A DNA stretch of 64,000 nt from Comamonas granuli NBRC 101663. GTDB lineage: Bacteria; Pseudomonadota; Gammaproteobacteria; Burkholderiales; Burkholderiaceae_C. How positions within the stretch are numbered: position 1 is the first letter of the stretch; each line of letters starts with the position of its first letter. Shown here one piece after another: positions 39,778 through 48,758 of this stretch. The stretch covers positions 1 to 64,000 of the forward strand of contig NZ_BBJX01000005.1 of the NCBI RefSeq assembly GCF_000739995.1. Direction: 5' to 3'. The notes under the pieces are model-generated. The model searched no databases. It was not told where the DNA came from and was given only the letters and a program-made list of their open reading frames with translations. The position numbers and the translations under genes were made by a program.

Positions 39778-42714
39778 TCAGCGCCGCCACTGTGGCGGGC
39801 ATTGCCAGGTGCGGCTCCAGGCGATGAACTCGGCCAGCGGCATGGGCCGCGCGATGTGGTAGCCCTGGGCGAGGTGGCAGCCCATCTGCACCAGCATCTG
39901 GCCCTGGTCCACGGTCTCCACGCCCTCGGCGATCACGCGGTAGCCGAAGGAGCGCGCCAGCCCGATCACCCCCTGCACGATGGCCAGGTCGCCCGCGTCG
40001 TCCATCATGCCGTGCACGAAGCTCTGGTCGATCTTGAGCGTGGACAGCGGCAGGCGCCGCAGGTAGGAGAGCGACGAGTAGCCCGTGCCGAAGTCGTCCA
40101 GCGCCACGCTCACGCCCTGCTGGCGCAGCTCGGCCAGGGTCTGGGCGACGGGTTCGATGTGGTAGAGCGCCGCGGTCTCGGTGATCTCCAGCTCCAGCAA
40201 CTGTGCCGGCACGCCCGCGCAGCGGCGCACCTCCTCGCACACCCAGCGCGCAAAGCCGGGCTGCTGCAGGTGCGGCGCCGAGACGTTCACGCTGATGGGC
40301 AGGGCCAGGCCGTGCTCCTGCAGGCGGCGCACCAGTTGCAGGCCTTCGCGCAGCGCCCAGGCGCCGAAGGGCACTTCAAGCTCTGAGCCGTCGAGCTGCG
40401 GCAGGAAGGCGCCCGGCGCCAGAATGCCCTGCTCGGGGTGGCGCCAGCGCGCCAGGGCCTCGGCGCCGACGATGCTGCCCTGGTGCATGTCCACCTTGGG
40501 CTGCAGGAAGAGCTCGAACTCGCCGCGCTCGAGTGCCTGGCGCAGGCGCAGGAGATGCTCGCGCGCCTGGCGCGACTGGCGCTCCTGCGTGAGGTCGAAT
40601 TCGTGGAAGCGGTTGCGCCCGGCCTGCTTGGCGGCGTACATGGCCTGGTCGGCGTGGCGCAGCAGGGTGTCGGCGTCCGAGCCGTCCTGCGGGTAGAGCG
40701 TGTAGCCGATGCTGGCCGTCACGCTCACGCGGTGCGTGCCGATCTGGTAGGGCGAGGCAATGCTTTGCATGGCCTGGGCGAGCAACTGGCGGCATTCCTG
40801 GGCGTGCTCCAGCCCGGGCAGCAGGATGGCGAACTCGTCGCCGCCCAGGCGCGCCACGCAGTCCTGCGGGCGCAGCGCGCGCGCCAGGCGCTGGGCGGCC
40901 ACCACCAGCAGGCGGTCGCCCGCGTCGTGCCCCAGGCGGTCGTTCACGGGCTTGAAGCCATCGAGGTCCAGGTAGGCCACGCCCAGCAGGGTGTCGCGTT
41001 CCACGGCCTGCTCCATGGCCTCGGCGAGCCGGCGCGCCAGCATCACGCGGTTGGGCAGGCCGGTGAGCGTGTCGTAGTGCGCCAGGCGGCGCAGCAGGCT
41101 CTCCTGCTCGTGCTGGGCGGTCACGTCCATGGCGATGCCCAGCATGCGCAGGGGCTGGCCGTCGGCGTCCAGGCTCACCACCTTGCCCAGGTTGCGCACC
41201 CAGCGGTCCTTCTCCTGCGTCCTGCGGATGCGGAAGGTCACGTCGAAAGGGGTCTGCGGCTGGTTCACGTGGCGCGTGACCTCGGTGGTCACGCGCAGCA
41301 CGTCCTCGGGGCCCAGCGGGTCGGTCCAGAGGAAGGGGGGGCTGTCCATGCCGCCCGCGGGCAGGTCCTGCAGGCTGCGCCAGCGCTCGTCGCCCGCGAT
41401 CATGCCGGTGTGCAGGTTCCAGTCCCAGCGGCCCAGCGATGCCGTGGCCAGGGTGAGCGAGAGCAGGGCCTCGCGTTCGCGCACGTCCTCTTCCTGGCGC
41501 TTGCGGTCGGTGATGTCCTGCAGGGCGAACAGCCAGCCGGGCTGGCCGTCGAAGTCGATGGCGCGCATCGACTGCAGGCAGATGCGCTGTTCGCCATTGC
41601 GCAGCACCACGGGCAGTTCGTAGGCCTCCAGCAGCGACGTCTGCTCGGCCGCCGCGACCAGCCGGGCGCGCGCCTGCACACTGAGCACGCCCAGCTCGGT
41701 GGCGCTGCGCCCCAGGGCCTCCCGGCGCGTGTAGCCGAACATGGCCTCCCAGGCGGGGTTGACCTCCAGGTACACGCCGTCGGCGCGGCGCGTCACGCCC
41801 ATGGGGTAGGGCAGCAGCGGGAAGATGCGCGCAAAGCGCTCCTCGGACTGGCGCAGGCGCTGTTCGGCGCGCTTGTATTCGTCGATGTCCTGCATCACGC
41901 CGCGGATGCGCACCACGCGGCCGTCCTCCACCACGGGCTCGCCGCGCGCCCGGCCCCAGAGGGTCGAGCCATCGGGCCGCAGGATTTCGACGTCCATGCT
42001 CCAGGGGCGGTGGTGCAGCACGCAGTCGCGGATGCGCTGGCGCATGTCCTCGCGCCATGGCGGCGCCACGCAGGTGCCGATGTAGTCCCGCGGCAGGGGC
42101 GCGCCGCGCTCCAGGCCGTGGATGTCGTAGCACATGTCCGACCAGTACACCAGGCCCTTGCCGCGCTCGTCCACCCAGTAGCCCAGCCGCGCCATGCGCC
42201 CGGCCTGGTCGAGCGCCGCGTTCTTGGCCAGCAGCTCCTCGCGGATGCGCGTCTCCTCGCTGGTGTCGTGGAAGATGAAGACCAGGCAGTCCACGCCGTC
42301 GATCTGCACGGGCTGGGCGGACATCTGCCCCGGGATGATGTGCCCGGCGCGCTGGGCCAGCATGGCCAGGCGGTCCACCTTGCCCTCGCGCTGCAGCAGC
42401 GCGACCATGCGGTGGCGTTCGTCCTCGGTGGCCCAGATCTTCAGTTCGGTCGAGGTGCGCCCCAGCACCTGCTCGCGCCGCAGGCCCAGGAGGCGGCAGA
42501 ACGCGGGGTTGACTTCCAGGTACATGCCATCGCTCAGGCGCGTGATGCCGGCGGCGTCGGGCAGCGCCTGGTAGATGGCGTGGATCTGCTCCTGGGTGGC
42601 GCGCAGGGCGCTGCGCATGGCTGCCAGCGGCGCTCCTTCGGTGCCCGGGGCCGGGGGATGGGTGTCCGGCGCAGCCTGTACAGGCGAGGGTGGGCGTGGC
42701 GCGGTGTGCGACAT
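39778..42714 (-). CDS. Multi-PAS GGDEF-EAL c-di-GMP signalling protein
   Basis: The 978-residue protein has no membrane segment. It contains about four PAS/PAC units (roughly residues 30-150, 160-270, 285-405 and 410-540, each with pieces such as YLEVNPAFCRLLGL, YLEVNPAWEAMFGY and IRRTQEKDRWVRNLGK). A GGDEF domain with RLGGDEFAILL near 625 and an EAL domain with GAEALARWRHPEQ near 750, LELEITETAAL and DDFGTGYSSLSYLRRLP follow. Both catalytic motifs appear intact. It is ten bases downstream of an EamA gene and may be read through from the DNA-repair genes. Confidence 0.94.
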   Translation of the reverse strand: MSHTAPRPPSPVQAAPDTHPPAPGTEGAPLAAMRSALRATQEQIHAIYQALPDAAGITRLSDGMYLEVNPAFCRLLGLRREQVLGRTSTELKIWATEDERHRMVALLQREGKVDRLAMLAQRAGHIIPGQMSAQPVQIDGVDCLVFIFHDTSEETRIREELLAKNAALDQAGRMARLGYWVDERGKGLVYWSDMCYDIHGLERGAPLPRDYIGTCVAPPWREDMRQRIRDCVLHHRPWSMDVEILRPDGSTLWGRARGEPVVEDGRVVRIRGVMQDIDEYKRAEQRLRQSEERFARIFPLLPYPMGVTRRADGVYLEVNPAWEAMFGYTRREALGRSATELGVLSVQARARLVAAAEQTSLLEAYELPVVLRNGEQRICLQSMRAIDFDGQPGWLFALQDITDRKRQEEDVREREALLSLTLATASLGRWDWNLHTGMIAGDERWRSLQDLPAGGMDSPPFLWTDPLGPEDVLRVTTEVTRHVNQPQTPFDVTFRIRRTQEKDRWVRNLGKVVSLDADGQPLRMLGIAMDVTAQHEQESLLRRLAHYDTLTGLPNRVMLARRLAEAMEQAVERDTLLGVAYLDLDGFKPVNDRLGHDAGDRLLVVAAQRLARALRPQDCVARLGGDEFAILLPGLEHAQECRQLLAQAMQSIASPYQIGTHRVSVTASIGYTLYPQDGSDADTLLRHADQAMYAAKQAGRNRFHEFDLTQERQSRQAREHLLRLRQALERGEFELFLQPKVDMHQGSIVGAEALARWRHPEQGILAPGAFLPQLDGSELEVPFGAWALREGLQLVRRLQEHGLALPISVNVSAPHLQQPGFARWVCEEVRRCAGVPAQLLELEITETAALYHIEPVAQTLAELRQQGVSVALDDFGTGYSSLSYLRRLPLSTLKIDQSFVHGMMDDAGDLAIVQGVIGLARSFGYRVIAEGVETVDQGQMLVQMGCHLAQGYHIARPMPLAEFIAWSRTWQCPPQWRR

Positions 42715-42724
42715 GCCCCCGAGT

Positions 42725-43654
42725 TTAGGTCCGTTTGGCCGGGTGTGCAGGCAGGGCAGGCCCCCGGATGAGGCCTGTTGACAACACCGTTCCGGCCACG
42801 ATGACCGCAGCGCAGCCCAGCATCCAGGGCGTCACGCTCTCGCCGAGGAACACCGCGCCGTAGAACACGGCGAACACCGGCGCCATGAAGGTGACGGCCA
42901 GCGCCCGGCTCGGCCCGGCGTGGGCGATGAGGCGGAAGTACAGGATGTAGGCAATGCCCGTGCACAGGATGGCGATGGCGATGATGGCGCCCCAGGCGCG
43001 CGGCCCGGGCATCGTGGCCGGCCAGAACCAGACCATGGGCACGCACAGCCCGAGCGCCGCCCCGAGCTGGCTGCCCGTGGCCGTGGCCAGCGGGGGCACG
43101 CCCTGCAGGTAGCGGCGCGCAAAGCTCGCGGCGATGGCGTAGCAGGTCGTCGCGCCCAGGCAGGCCGCGATGGCCCAGGGCGCGTAGGCCGACTTGATGC
43201 CCGCGCCGCCCGGAGCGCGCCAGGCCAGCAGCGCCACGCCCACGAAGCCTATGCCCAGCCCCAGCCAGCGCAGGCGCTGGATGCGGTCGCCCAGCCACAG
43301 CCAGGCCACCAGCGCGCCGAACAGCGGCACCGTGGCGTTGAGGATGGAGGCCAGCCCCGTGGTGATGTGCAGCACCGCCCAGGAGTACAGGGCGAACGGA
43401 ATGGCCGAGTTCACCAGCCCGGACAGCAGCGCCGGCCGCCAGTGGCGCCGCAGCGCCGGCCATTGCCCCTGGTGCAGCAGGATGGGCCAGAGGAACAGCG
43501 TGGCCAGCAGCACGCGCAGCCCGGCCGTGGGCAGCGGGCCGAACTCCGCCGCGCCCAGGCGCATGAACAGGAAGGACGCGCCCCACAGGGCGGACAGCAG
43601 CGTGAATTCGCCGATCCAGGCGGGTGCGGGGCGGGTGGCGGGGGCGTGGCTCAT
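42725..43654 (-). CDS. EamA/DMT-family metabolite exporter
   Basis: The 309-residue membrane protein has about ten hydrophobic helices in two EamA repeats: LLSALWGASFLFMRLGA near residue 18, LNATVPLFGALVAWLWLGDR near 105, then AVTFMAPVFAVFYGAVFLGE near 257. Substrate unknown. The start codon overlaps the ogt stop by four bases (ATGA), so the exporter is translationally coupled to an alkylation-repair gene. Confidence 0.92.
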   Translation of the reverse strand: MSHAPATRPAPAWIGEFTLLSALWGASFLFMRLGAAEFGPLPTAGLRVLLATLFLWPILLHQGQWPALRRHWRPALLSGLVNSAIPFALYSWAVLHITTGLASILNATVPLFGALVAWLWLGDRIQRLRWLGLGIGFVGVALLAWRAPGGAGIKSAYAPWAIAACLGATTCYAIAASFARRYLQGVPPLATATGSQLGAALGLCVPMVWFWPATMPGPRAWGAIIAIAILCTGIAYILYFRLIAHAGPSRALAVTFMAPVFAVFYGAVFLGESVTPWMLGCAAVIVAGTVLSTGLIRGPALPAHPAKRT

Positions 43655-44172
43655 GCAGCGACCTCCGCGCTCCAGCCTTCCAGGTGCAGCAGGGCGGCCT
43701 TGCGCGCCAGGCCGCCCGCGTAGCCCGTGAGCGCGCCGCCCTGGCCCAGCACGCGGTGGCAGGGCACGACCACGCTCAGCGGGTTGCGCCCCACGGCCGC
43801 GCCCACGGCGCGCACGGCCTGCGGCCGGCCGATGGCGCGGGCCAGCGCGCCGTAGCTGCAGGTCTGGCCGCGCGGGATGCGCAGCAGGGCCTGCCAGACG
43901 GCCTGCTGGAAGGCGGTGCCGCGCGCGAGGTCCAGCGGCAGATCGAAGTGCGTGCGCGTGCCCTGCAGGTACTGCTGCACCTGCTGCGCGGCGGCGCGCA
44001 GCACGGGGTGCTGCGGCGCCTCGGGCCAGGCCGTGGGGCCGGTGAGCTGCCCGGGAAGGTGGCGCTGGCCGTCGAACCACAGGCCGCACAGGCCGGTGGG
44101 CGAGGCAGCGAGCCAGACGCTGCCCAGGGGGGTGTCCGTGCGCGACTGCACGGTGCAGGAAGAAGTGGACAT
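43651..44172 (-). CDS. ogt: O6-methylguanine-DNA methyltransferase
   Basis: This suicide repair protein moves the methyl group of O6-methylguanine to a Cys. The 173 residues have a standard N-terminal ribonuclease-like domain and the C-terminal DNA-binding domain, with FQQAVWQALLRIPRGQTCSYG, AVGAAVGRNPLSVVVPCHRV and acceptor Cys C138. It lies downstream of the Ada-AlkA fusion gene; repeat R8 occupies the gap. It overlaps the EamA gene by four bases. Confidence 0.95.
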   Translation of the reverse strand: MSTSSCTVQSRTDTPLGSVWLAASPTGLCGLWFDGQRHLPGQLTGPTAWPEAPQHPVLRAAAQQVQQYLQGTRTHFDLPLDLARGTAFQQAVWQALLRIPRGQTCSYGALARAIGRPQAVRAVGAAVGRNPLSVVVPCHRVLGQGGALTGYAGGLARKAALLHLEGWSAEVAA

Positions 44173-44187
44173 GGTGGATACCCGATT

Positions 44188-44250
44188 AGAAGCGATTTTG
44201 GCCTTTGGCGCAGAAGGGACAAGCGCTGCCAGCTACTGTTTTGATAGTGC
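44188..44250 (-). repeat. Dispersed repeat copy R8, spanning the alkA stop codon
   Basis: Reverse-orientation copy on the plus strand: GCGATTTTGGCCTTTGGCG, then ACAAGCGCTGCCAGCTACTG and TTTTGATAGTGC. The alkA stop (TAG, 44235-44233) and the last few codons fall inside it. Confidence 0.7.
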
Positions 44251-45765
44251 GGCGGGCTCGGTGCCGCCCCCGGCCCAGGCGCGCAGCACGGCGTAGCCGC
44301 GCCAGGGCCGCCAGGCCTCGGCCAGGGCGGTGGCGGCGCGCGCCGGCTGGGGCTGGCCCTGCACGCCCAGGGCCTTGTGCAGGGCCACGTCGCCCGCCGG
44401 AAAGGCGTCGGGCCAGCGCAGCGCGCGCAGGGCGATGTACTGCGCCGTCCAGTCGCCGATGCCGGGCAACTGGCGCAGCGCTGCCGTGGTGGCGGCCACA
44501 TCGGCGCCGGGGTGCAGGGCGAGCTGCCCGCCATCGACCGCGCGCGCCAGCGCCACGATGGCGGCCTGGCGCTGGCGCACGATGCCGAGCTGCCCCAGCG
44601 CCTCGCCCTCGGCCCGTGCCAGCACGGCGGGCGCCGGGAACAGGCGCTGCAGTTCGGGCCAGGGCGTGGCGATGGGCTCGCCAAAATGCTCCACCAGGCG
44701 CTGGCCCAGCGTGCGCGCCGCCGCGACGGTGATCTGCTGGCCCAGCACGGCGCGCACGGCCAGCTCGAAGCCGTCAAAGGCGCCGGGCACGCGCAGGCCC
44801 GCGCGGCCGGGAAAGTGCGCCCCCAGCACGGACTCGATGGCCGCTGGGTCGGCGTCCAGGTCCAGCATGGCGCGCACGCGCGCAATCACCTGCGCCAGCG
44901 CCGGCGCCAGGCTCTCGCTGGCCTGCAGCAGCACCTGGCAGCGTGCGGGGTCAAAGCGGGCCTGCACCCAGCCGCTGAGCAGCGCCGGGCCCGCCTGCAG
45001 GCGCACGGTGCGGCGCAGCGTGCCGCTCTGCGGGTCGCTGCATTCCACGCCCGTGAATTGCCGCTGGGCAAAGAACGCCAGCAGCGCGGCCACGTCCAGC
45101 GGCGGCCGGTAGCCCAGGCGGATGCTGCCGCACAGCCCCTCCTGCGCCCCCGGCGCGCCCGTGCGGCGCAACTGGCTGGGGCTCAGGCCATAGTGCGCGG
45201 CAAAGGCGGCGTTGAAGCGGCGCACGCTGCCAAAGCCGCTGGCCAGGGCCACCTGGGTGACGGGCAGGCGCGTGTCCGTCAGCAGGTGCTTGGCCATGAG
45301 CAGGCGCCGCGTCTGCAGGTACCGCAGCGGCGAGACGCCCAGCGCCGCCTCGAAGACGCGGCGCAGGTGGCGGTCGCTCACGCCGAGCTGCTGCGCCAGC
45401 CGCGCCACGCCCAGGCCCTCGGGGCCGTTCCAGGCCTGCGGCGCGTCGAGCAGGCGCAGCGCCTGCTGCGCCAGAATGCTGCGCGCGTCCTGCACCGACC
45501 AGGCCAGCGCCTGCGGCGCCACCTCGGGGCGGCAGCGCAGGCAGGGGCGAAAGCCCGCGCTCTCGGCCTGGGCGGCCAGGGTGAAGAAGCGGCAGTGCTC
45601 GCGCCGCGGCGTGCGCACGGCGCAGACCGGGCGGCAGTAGATGCCGGTGCTGGTCACGCCCGTGAAGAACTGGCCGTCAAAGCGCGCATCGCGCGAGCAC
45701 AGGGCGAGGTAGCGGCCCGCGTCGCAGGCCGGGTCGGCGCCGGGGGAGGGGGTGGGCTCGGGCAT
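44233..45765 (-). CDS. alkA: Ada-AlkA fusion: methyl-sensing regulator domain plus DNA-3-methyladenine glycosylase II
   Basis: The 510-residue protein joins an Ada zinc/methylphosphotriester-acceptor domain (C44, C48, C75 and C78 in IYCRPVCA...FRPCLRCRP), an AraC-type helix-turn-helix (about 100-205, LGVSDRHLRRVFEAALG and VALASGFGSVRRFNAAF), and an AlkA glycosylase with helix-hairpin-helix LRQLPGIGDWTAQYIALRAL and catalytic Asp near 457 in PAGDVALHKAL. It both senses and repairs alkylation damage. The start is ATG 45765; the frame runs open far upstream but that part is antisense to the mutase and waaA genes. Its last five residues (ALSKQ) and stop come from repeat R8. Confidence 0.93.
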   Translation of the reverse strand: MPEPTPSPGADPACDAGRYLALCSRDARFDGQFFTGVTSTGIYCRPVCAVRTPRREHCRFFTLAAQAESAGFRPCLRCRPEVAPQALAWSVQDARSILAQQALRLLDAPQAWNGPEGLGVARLAQQLGVSDRHLRRVFEAALGVSPLRYLQTRRLLMAKHLLTDTRLPVTQVALASGFGSVRRFNAAFAAHYGLSPSQLRRTGAPGAQEGLCGSIRLGYRPPLDVAALLAFFAQRQFTGVECSDPQSGTLRRTVRLQAGPALLSGWVQARFDPARCQVLLQASESLAPALAQVIARVRAMLDLDADPAAIESVLGAHFPGRAGLRVPGAFDGFELAVRAVLGQQITVAAARTLGQRLVEHFGEPIATPWPELQRLFPAPAVLARAEGEALGQLGIVRQRQAAIVALARAVDGGQLALHPGADVAATTAALRQLPGIGDWTAQYIALRALRWPDAFPAGDVALHKALGVQGQPQPARAATALAEAWRPWRGYAVLRAWAGGGTEPAALSKQ

Positions 45766-45847
45766 GGTGTGGATGATAGGGCGCTGCGGCGCGCCGGCTG
45801 GCCGTTTCCGGACATCTGCTTCGGGTGCGGGCGGCGCGGCCGCCCCC

Positions 45848-45853
45848 CTACAA
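45848..45853 (+). promoter_or_regulatory. Candidate -10 element of the algC-type gene
   Basis: TACAAT lies 38 bases before the GTG start of the phosphomannomutase gene, just after the start of the divergent alkA gene. The same TACAAT box occurs before the zapB-like gene and the 6S-like RNA in this window. No clear -35 box. Confidence 0.35.
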
Positions 45854-45891
45854 TCGGCGCCGTTGCGTGCTCCGCAGAAAGCCTTCCCGCC

Positions 45892-47280
45892 GTGCAAGTT
45901 TCTCCCGCCATCTTCAAAGCGTATGACATCCGGGGCATCGTTCCCAGCACCCTGGACGAGCACGTCGCCCGCTGCCTGGGGCGCGCCTTTGGCACGGCCG
46001 CCCGCATCGAGGGCGAGTCCGTCGTCGCCGTGGGGCGCGACGGGCGCCTGTCCGGCCCGCTGCTGGCGCAGGCGCTCATGCTGGGCCTGGCCGAAAGCGG
46101 CATGGAGGTCATCGACATCGGCCCCGCCACCACGCCCATGCTGTACTTTGCCGCCAGCACGCTGTGCAGGAGCGGCATCCAGGTCACGGGCAGCCACAAC
46201 CCCAAGGACTACAACGGCTTCAAGATGGTGCTGGCGGGCCGCGCCATCTATGGCGACGAGATCCAGGCCCTGCGCCGCTGCATCGAGGAGCAGAGCTGGA
46301 CGCTGGCCCAGGGCGGCTTCATCCGCCAGGCCGACGTGCTGCCCGCCTACCGCGAGCGCATCGTCTCCGACATCCAGCTCGCCCGCCCCATGAAGATCGT
46401 CGTGGACAGCGGCAACGGCATTGCCGGGGCCTCGGCGCCCGCCATCCTGCGCGCCATTGGCTGCGAGGTGACGGAGCTGTACTCCGAGGTGGACGGCCAC
46501 TTCCCGAACCACCACCCCGACCCGAGCAAGCCCGAGAACCTGCGCGACCTGATCCAGACTCTGCGCGACGGCGACGCCGAGCTGGGCCTGGCCTTCGACG
46601 GCGACGGCGACCGCCTCGGCATCGTCACCAAGGACGGCCAGAACATCTTCCCCGACCGCCAGATGATGCTGTTCGCCCAGGACGTGCTCACGCGCGTGCC
46701 CGGCGGCACCATTCTGTTCGACGTGAAATGCACGCAGCGTCTGGCGCCCGCCATTGCCGAGGCGGGCGGCGTGCCGCTGATGTACAAGACCGGCCACTCG
46801 CTCATCAAGGCGCGCATGAAGGAGCTCGATGCGTCCCTGGGCGGCGAGATGAGCGGGCACATCTTCTTCCAGGAGCGCTGGTTCGGCTTCGACGACGGCA
46901 CCTACGCCGGCTGCCGCCTGCTCGAAATCCTGAGCCGCCATGCCGACCCCAGCGCCGTGCTGAGCAGCCTGCCCAGCAGCCACAGCACGCCCGAGCTCAA
47001 CGTGCCCTGCGCCGAGGGCGAGCCGCACCGGCTCACGGCCGAGCTGCAGGCCCTGGCGCCCGAGGCCTTTGCCGCCCCGGCGCAGATCAACACCATCGAC
47101 GGCCTGCGCGTGGACTGGCCCGATGGCTTCGGCCTGATCCGCGCGAGCAACACCACGCCCGTGCTGGTGCTGCGCTTCGAGGGCCACACGCCCGCGGCGC
47201 TGGCGCGCATCGAGGCTGCCATGCTGGCCCTGCTGGCGCGCGTCAAGCCCGACGCCCGCGTGGGCGCGGCCGCGCACTGA
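45892..47280 (+). CDS. Phosphomannomutase/phosphoglucomutase (AlgC type)
   Basis: The enzyme interconverts hexose 1- and 6-phosphates and supplies sugar nucleotides for LPS and polysaccharide. The 462 residues show FKAYDIRGIVP at the N-terminus, the phosphoserine loop VTGSHNPKDYNGFKM with S101, the metal-binding loop DGDGDRLGIVTK near 236, and GGEMSGHIFFQERWFGFDDG near 320 for sugar binding. The start is GTG 45892, which gives the canonical N-terminus. waaA follows nine bases after the stop. Confidence 0.93.
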   Translation: MQVSPAIFKAYDIRGIVPSTLDEHVARCLGRAFGTAARIEGESVVAVGRDGRLSGPLLAQALMLGLAESGMEVIDIGPATTPMLYFAASTLCRSGIQVTGSHNPKDYNGFKMVLAGRAIYGDEIQALRRCIEEQSWTLAQGGFIRQADVLPAYRERIVSDIQLARPMKIVVDSGNGIAGASAPAILRAIGCEVTELYSEVDGHFPNHHPDPSKPENLRDLIQTLRDGDAELGLAFDGDGDRLGIVTKDGQNIFPDRQMMLFAQDVLTRVPGGTILFDVKCTQRLAPAIAEAGGVPLMYKTGHSLIKARMKELDASLGGEMSGHIFFQERWFGFDDGTYAGCRLLEILSRHADPSAVLSSLPSSHSTPELNVPCAEGEPHRLTAELQALAPEAFAAPAQINTIDGLRVDWPDGFGLIRASNTTPVLVLRFEGHTPAALARIEAAMLALLARVKPDARVGAAAH

Positions 47281-47289
47281 CGGGCCCCC

Positions 47290-48666
47290 ATGGCCGCTAC
47301 GCAGCGCCTCGCACTCTGGCTGTATTCGGCCCTGATGTGGGCCGTCCAGCCCCTGCTGCGGCGCAAGCTGCGCCGCCGTGCCCAGGCCGAGCCGGGCTAC
47401 GGCGTGGCCGTGGAGGAGCGCTTCGGGCGCTACGCACCCGCGCTCGACAGCGTGCTGCTGCCCAGCACCGGCATGGGCGCGGCGCCGCTGGTGTGGGTGC
47501 ACGCCGTCTCGCTCGGTGAGACACGCGCCGCCGCCATCCTCGTGCGCGCGCTGCGCCGCCAGATCCCCGGCATGCGCCTGCTGCTCACGCACGGCACGGC
47601 CACGGGCCGGGCCGAGGGCGCGCAGCTCCTGCAGCCCGGCGACGTGCAGGTCTGGCTGCCCTGGGACACGCCCGGCGCCGTGCAGCGCTTTCTGCGCCGC
47701 CTGCGCCCGGCCATAGGCATCCTCATGGAGACCGAGATCTGGCCCAACCTGGTCGCCGGCTGCCGCCGCCACGGCGTGCCGCTGGTGCTGGCCAATGCGC
47801 GGCTCAACCCGGCATCGCTGCGCAAGGCCCTGCGCCTGCCCTGGCTGGCGCGCCCGGCCTATGGCGGGCTCACCGCCGTCTGGGCGCAGACCGAGGCCGA
47901 TGCCGGGCGCCTGCGCGCGCTCGGCGCGCCGGTGCGCGCAGTGCTGGGCAACCTCAAGTTCGACGCCCGCCCCGACGCCGACCTGCTCGCCCAGGGCCGC
48001 GCCTGGCGTGCGGCCACGCCGCGCCCGGTGGTCCTGCTGGCCAGCACGCGCGCCGGCGAGGAAGCGCTGTGGCTGGAGGAATACCAAAAAAATCTGGCCA
48101 GAATGCCCGCCGGGCCAGCGCCAGCCGCTACGGATTCAGGAGCGGCGGGCGTGCGCGGCGTGCAGTGGCTCATCGTCCCGCGCCACCCGCAGCGCTTTGA
48201 CGAGGTCGCCCGGCTGCTGCGCGATGCGGGCCTGTCGGTGTCGCGCCGCAGCACCTGGGCCCAGCCCGTGCCGGACTGCGACGTCTGGCTGGGCGACACG
48301 CTGGGCGAAATGCCCCTGTACTACGGCCTGGCCGACGTGGCCCTGCTGGGCGGCAGCTTTGCGCCGCTGGGTGGGCAAAACCTCATCGAGGCCGCCGCCT
48401 GCGGCTGCCCCCTGCTGCTGGGGCCGCACACCTTCAACTTCGCCGACGCCGCCGACAAGGCCTGCGCCGCGGGCGCCGCCTGGCGCGTGGACGGCATGGC
48501 CCAGGGCGTGCAGGCCGCCCTGGCCCTGGTGCACGACACGGCGCAGCAGCAGGCCGCGTGCGAGGCCGCCGCCGCCTTTGCCAGCGCGCACCGCGGCGCC
48601 GCGCGCGCCACGGCCGTCGCCGTGCACCGGCTGCTGGCGCGCGCGCCCGCCCGTTCATTGGAATGA
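47290..48666 (+). CDS. waaA: 3-deoxy-D-manno-octulosonic acid (Kdo) transferase
   Basis: WaaA adds Kdo to lipid A precursor at the inner membrane. The 458 residues have an N-terminal membrane anchor (about 8-25), WVHAVSLGETRAA, METEIWPNLV, NARLNPASLRKAL, GNLKFDARP and GGQNLIEAAACGCPLLLGPHTFNF. It is longer than the usual approximately 420-430 residues. The extra stretch near residues 265-290 (QKNLARMPAGPAPAATDSGA) is encoded by repeat R9 and lies in a loop between the GEE-type strand and VQWLIVPRHPQRF. The stop TGA lies inside repeat R10. Confidence 0.94.
   Translation: MAATQRLALWLYSALMWAVQPLLRRKLRRRAQAEPGYGVAVEERFGRYAPALDSVLLPSTGMGAAPLVWVHAVSLGETRAAAILVRALRRQIPGMRLLLTHGTATGRAEGAQLLQPGDVQVWLPWDTPGAVQRFLRRLRPAIGILMETEIWPNLVAGCRRHGVPLVLANARLNPASLRKALRLPWLARPAYGGLTAVWAQTEADAGRLRALGAPVRAVLGNLKFDARPDADLLAQGRAWRAATPRPVVLLASTRAGEEALWLEEYQKNLARMPAGPAPAATDSGAAGVRGVQWLIVPRHPQRFDEVARLLRDAGLSVSRRSTWAQPVPDCDVWLGDTLGEMPLYYGLADVALLGGSFAPLGGQNLIEAAACGCPLLLGPHTFNFADAADKACAAGAAWRVDGMAQGVQAALALVHDTAQQQAACEAAAAFASAHRGAARATAVAVHRLLARAPARSLE
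48084..48143 (-). repeat. Dispersed repeat copy R9, inside waaA
   Basis: Reverse-orientation copy on the plus strand: CAAAAAAATCTGGCC, CGGGCCAGCGCCAGCCGCTA and GGATTCAGGAGC. Read in frame through WaaA, adding about 20 residues. Confidence 0.65.
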
Positions 48667-48720
48667 AAAAGGCCTCTATGGCTTGATGGGCTTGCGCAAG
48701 CCGCTATGGTAATGGGAGCA
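48660..48720 (-). repeat. Dispersed repeat copy R10, after waaA
   Basis: Reverse-orientation copy: GAATGAAAAAGGCCTC, GGGCTTGCGCAAGCCGCTAT and TAATGGGAGC. It supplies the waaA stop codon and fills the gap before the trans-sulfuration gene. Confidence 0.65.
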
Positions 48721-48758
48721 CAATGATGTGCCGTCCCCCGCACGCCAGGAGCGAGCCC

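Noticed and set aside
45766-48087. Long upstream extension of the alkA frame
   Set aside because: It is antisense to the mutase and waaA; the Ada domain begins at 45765 with a canonical start.
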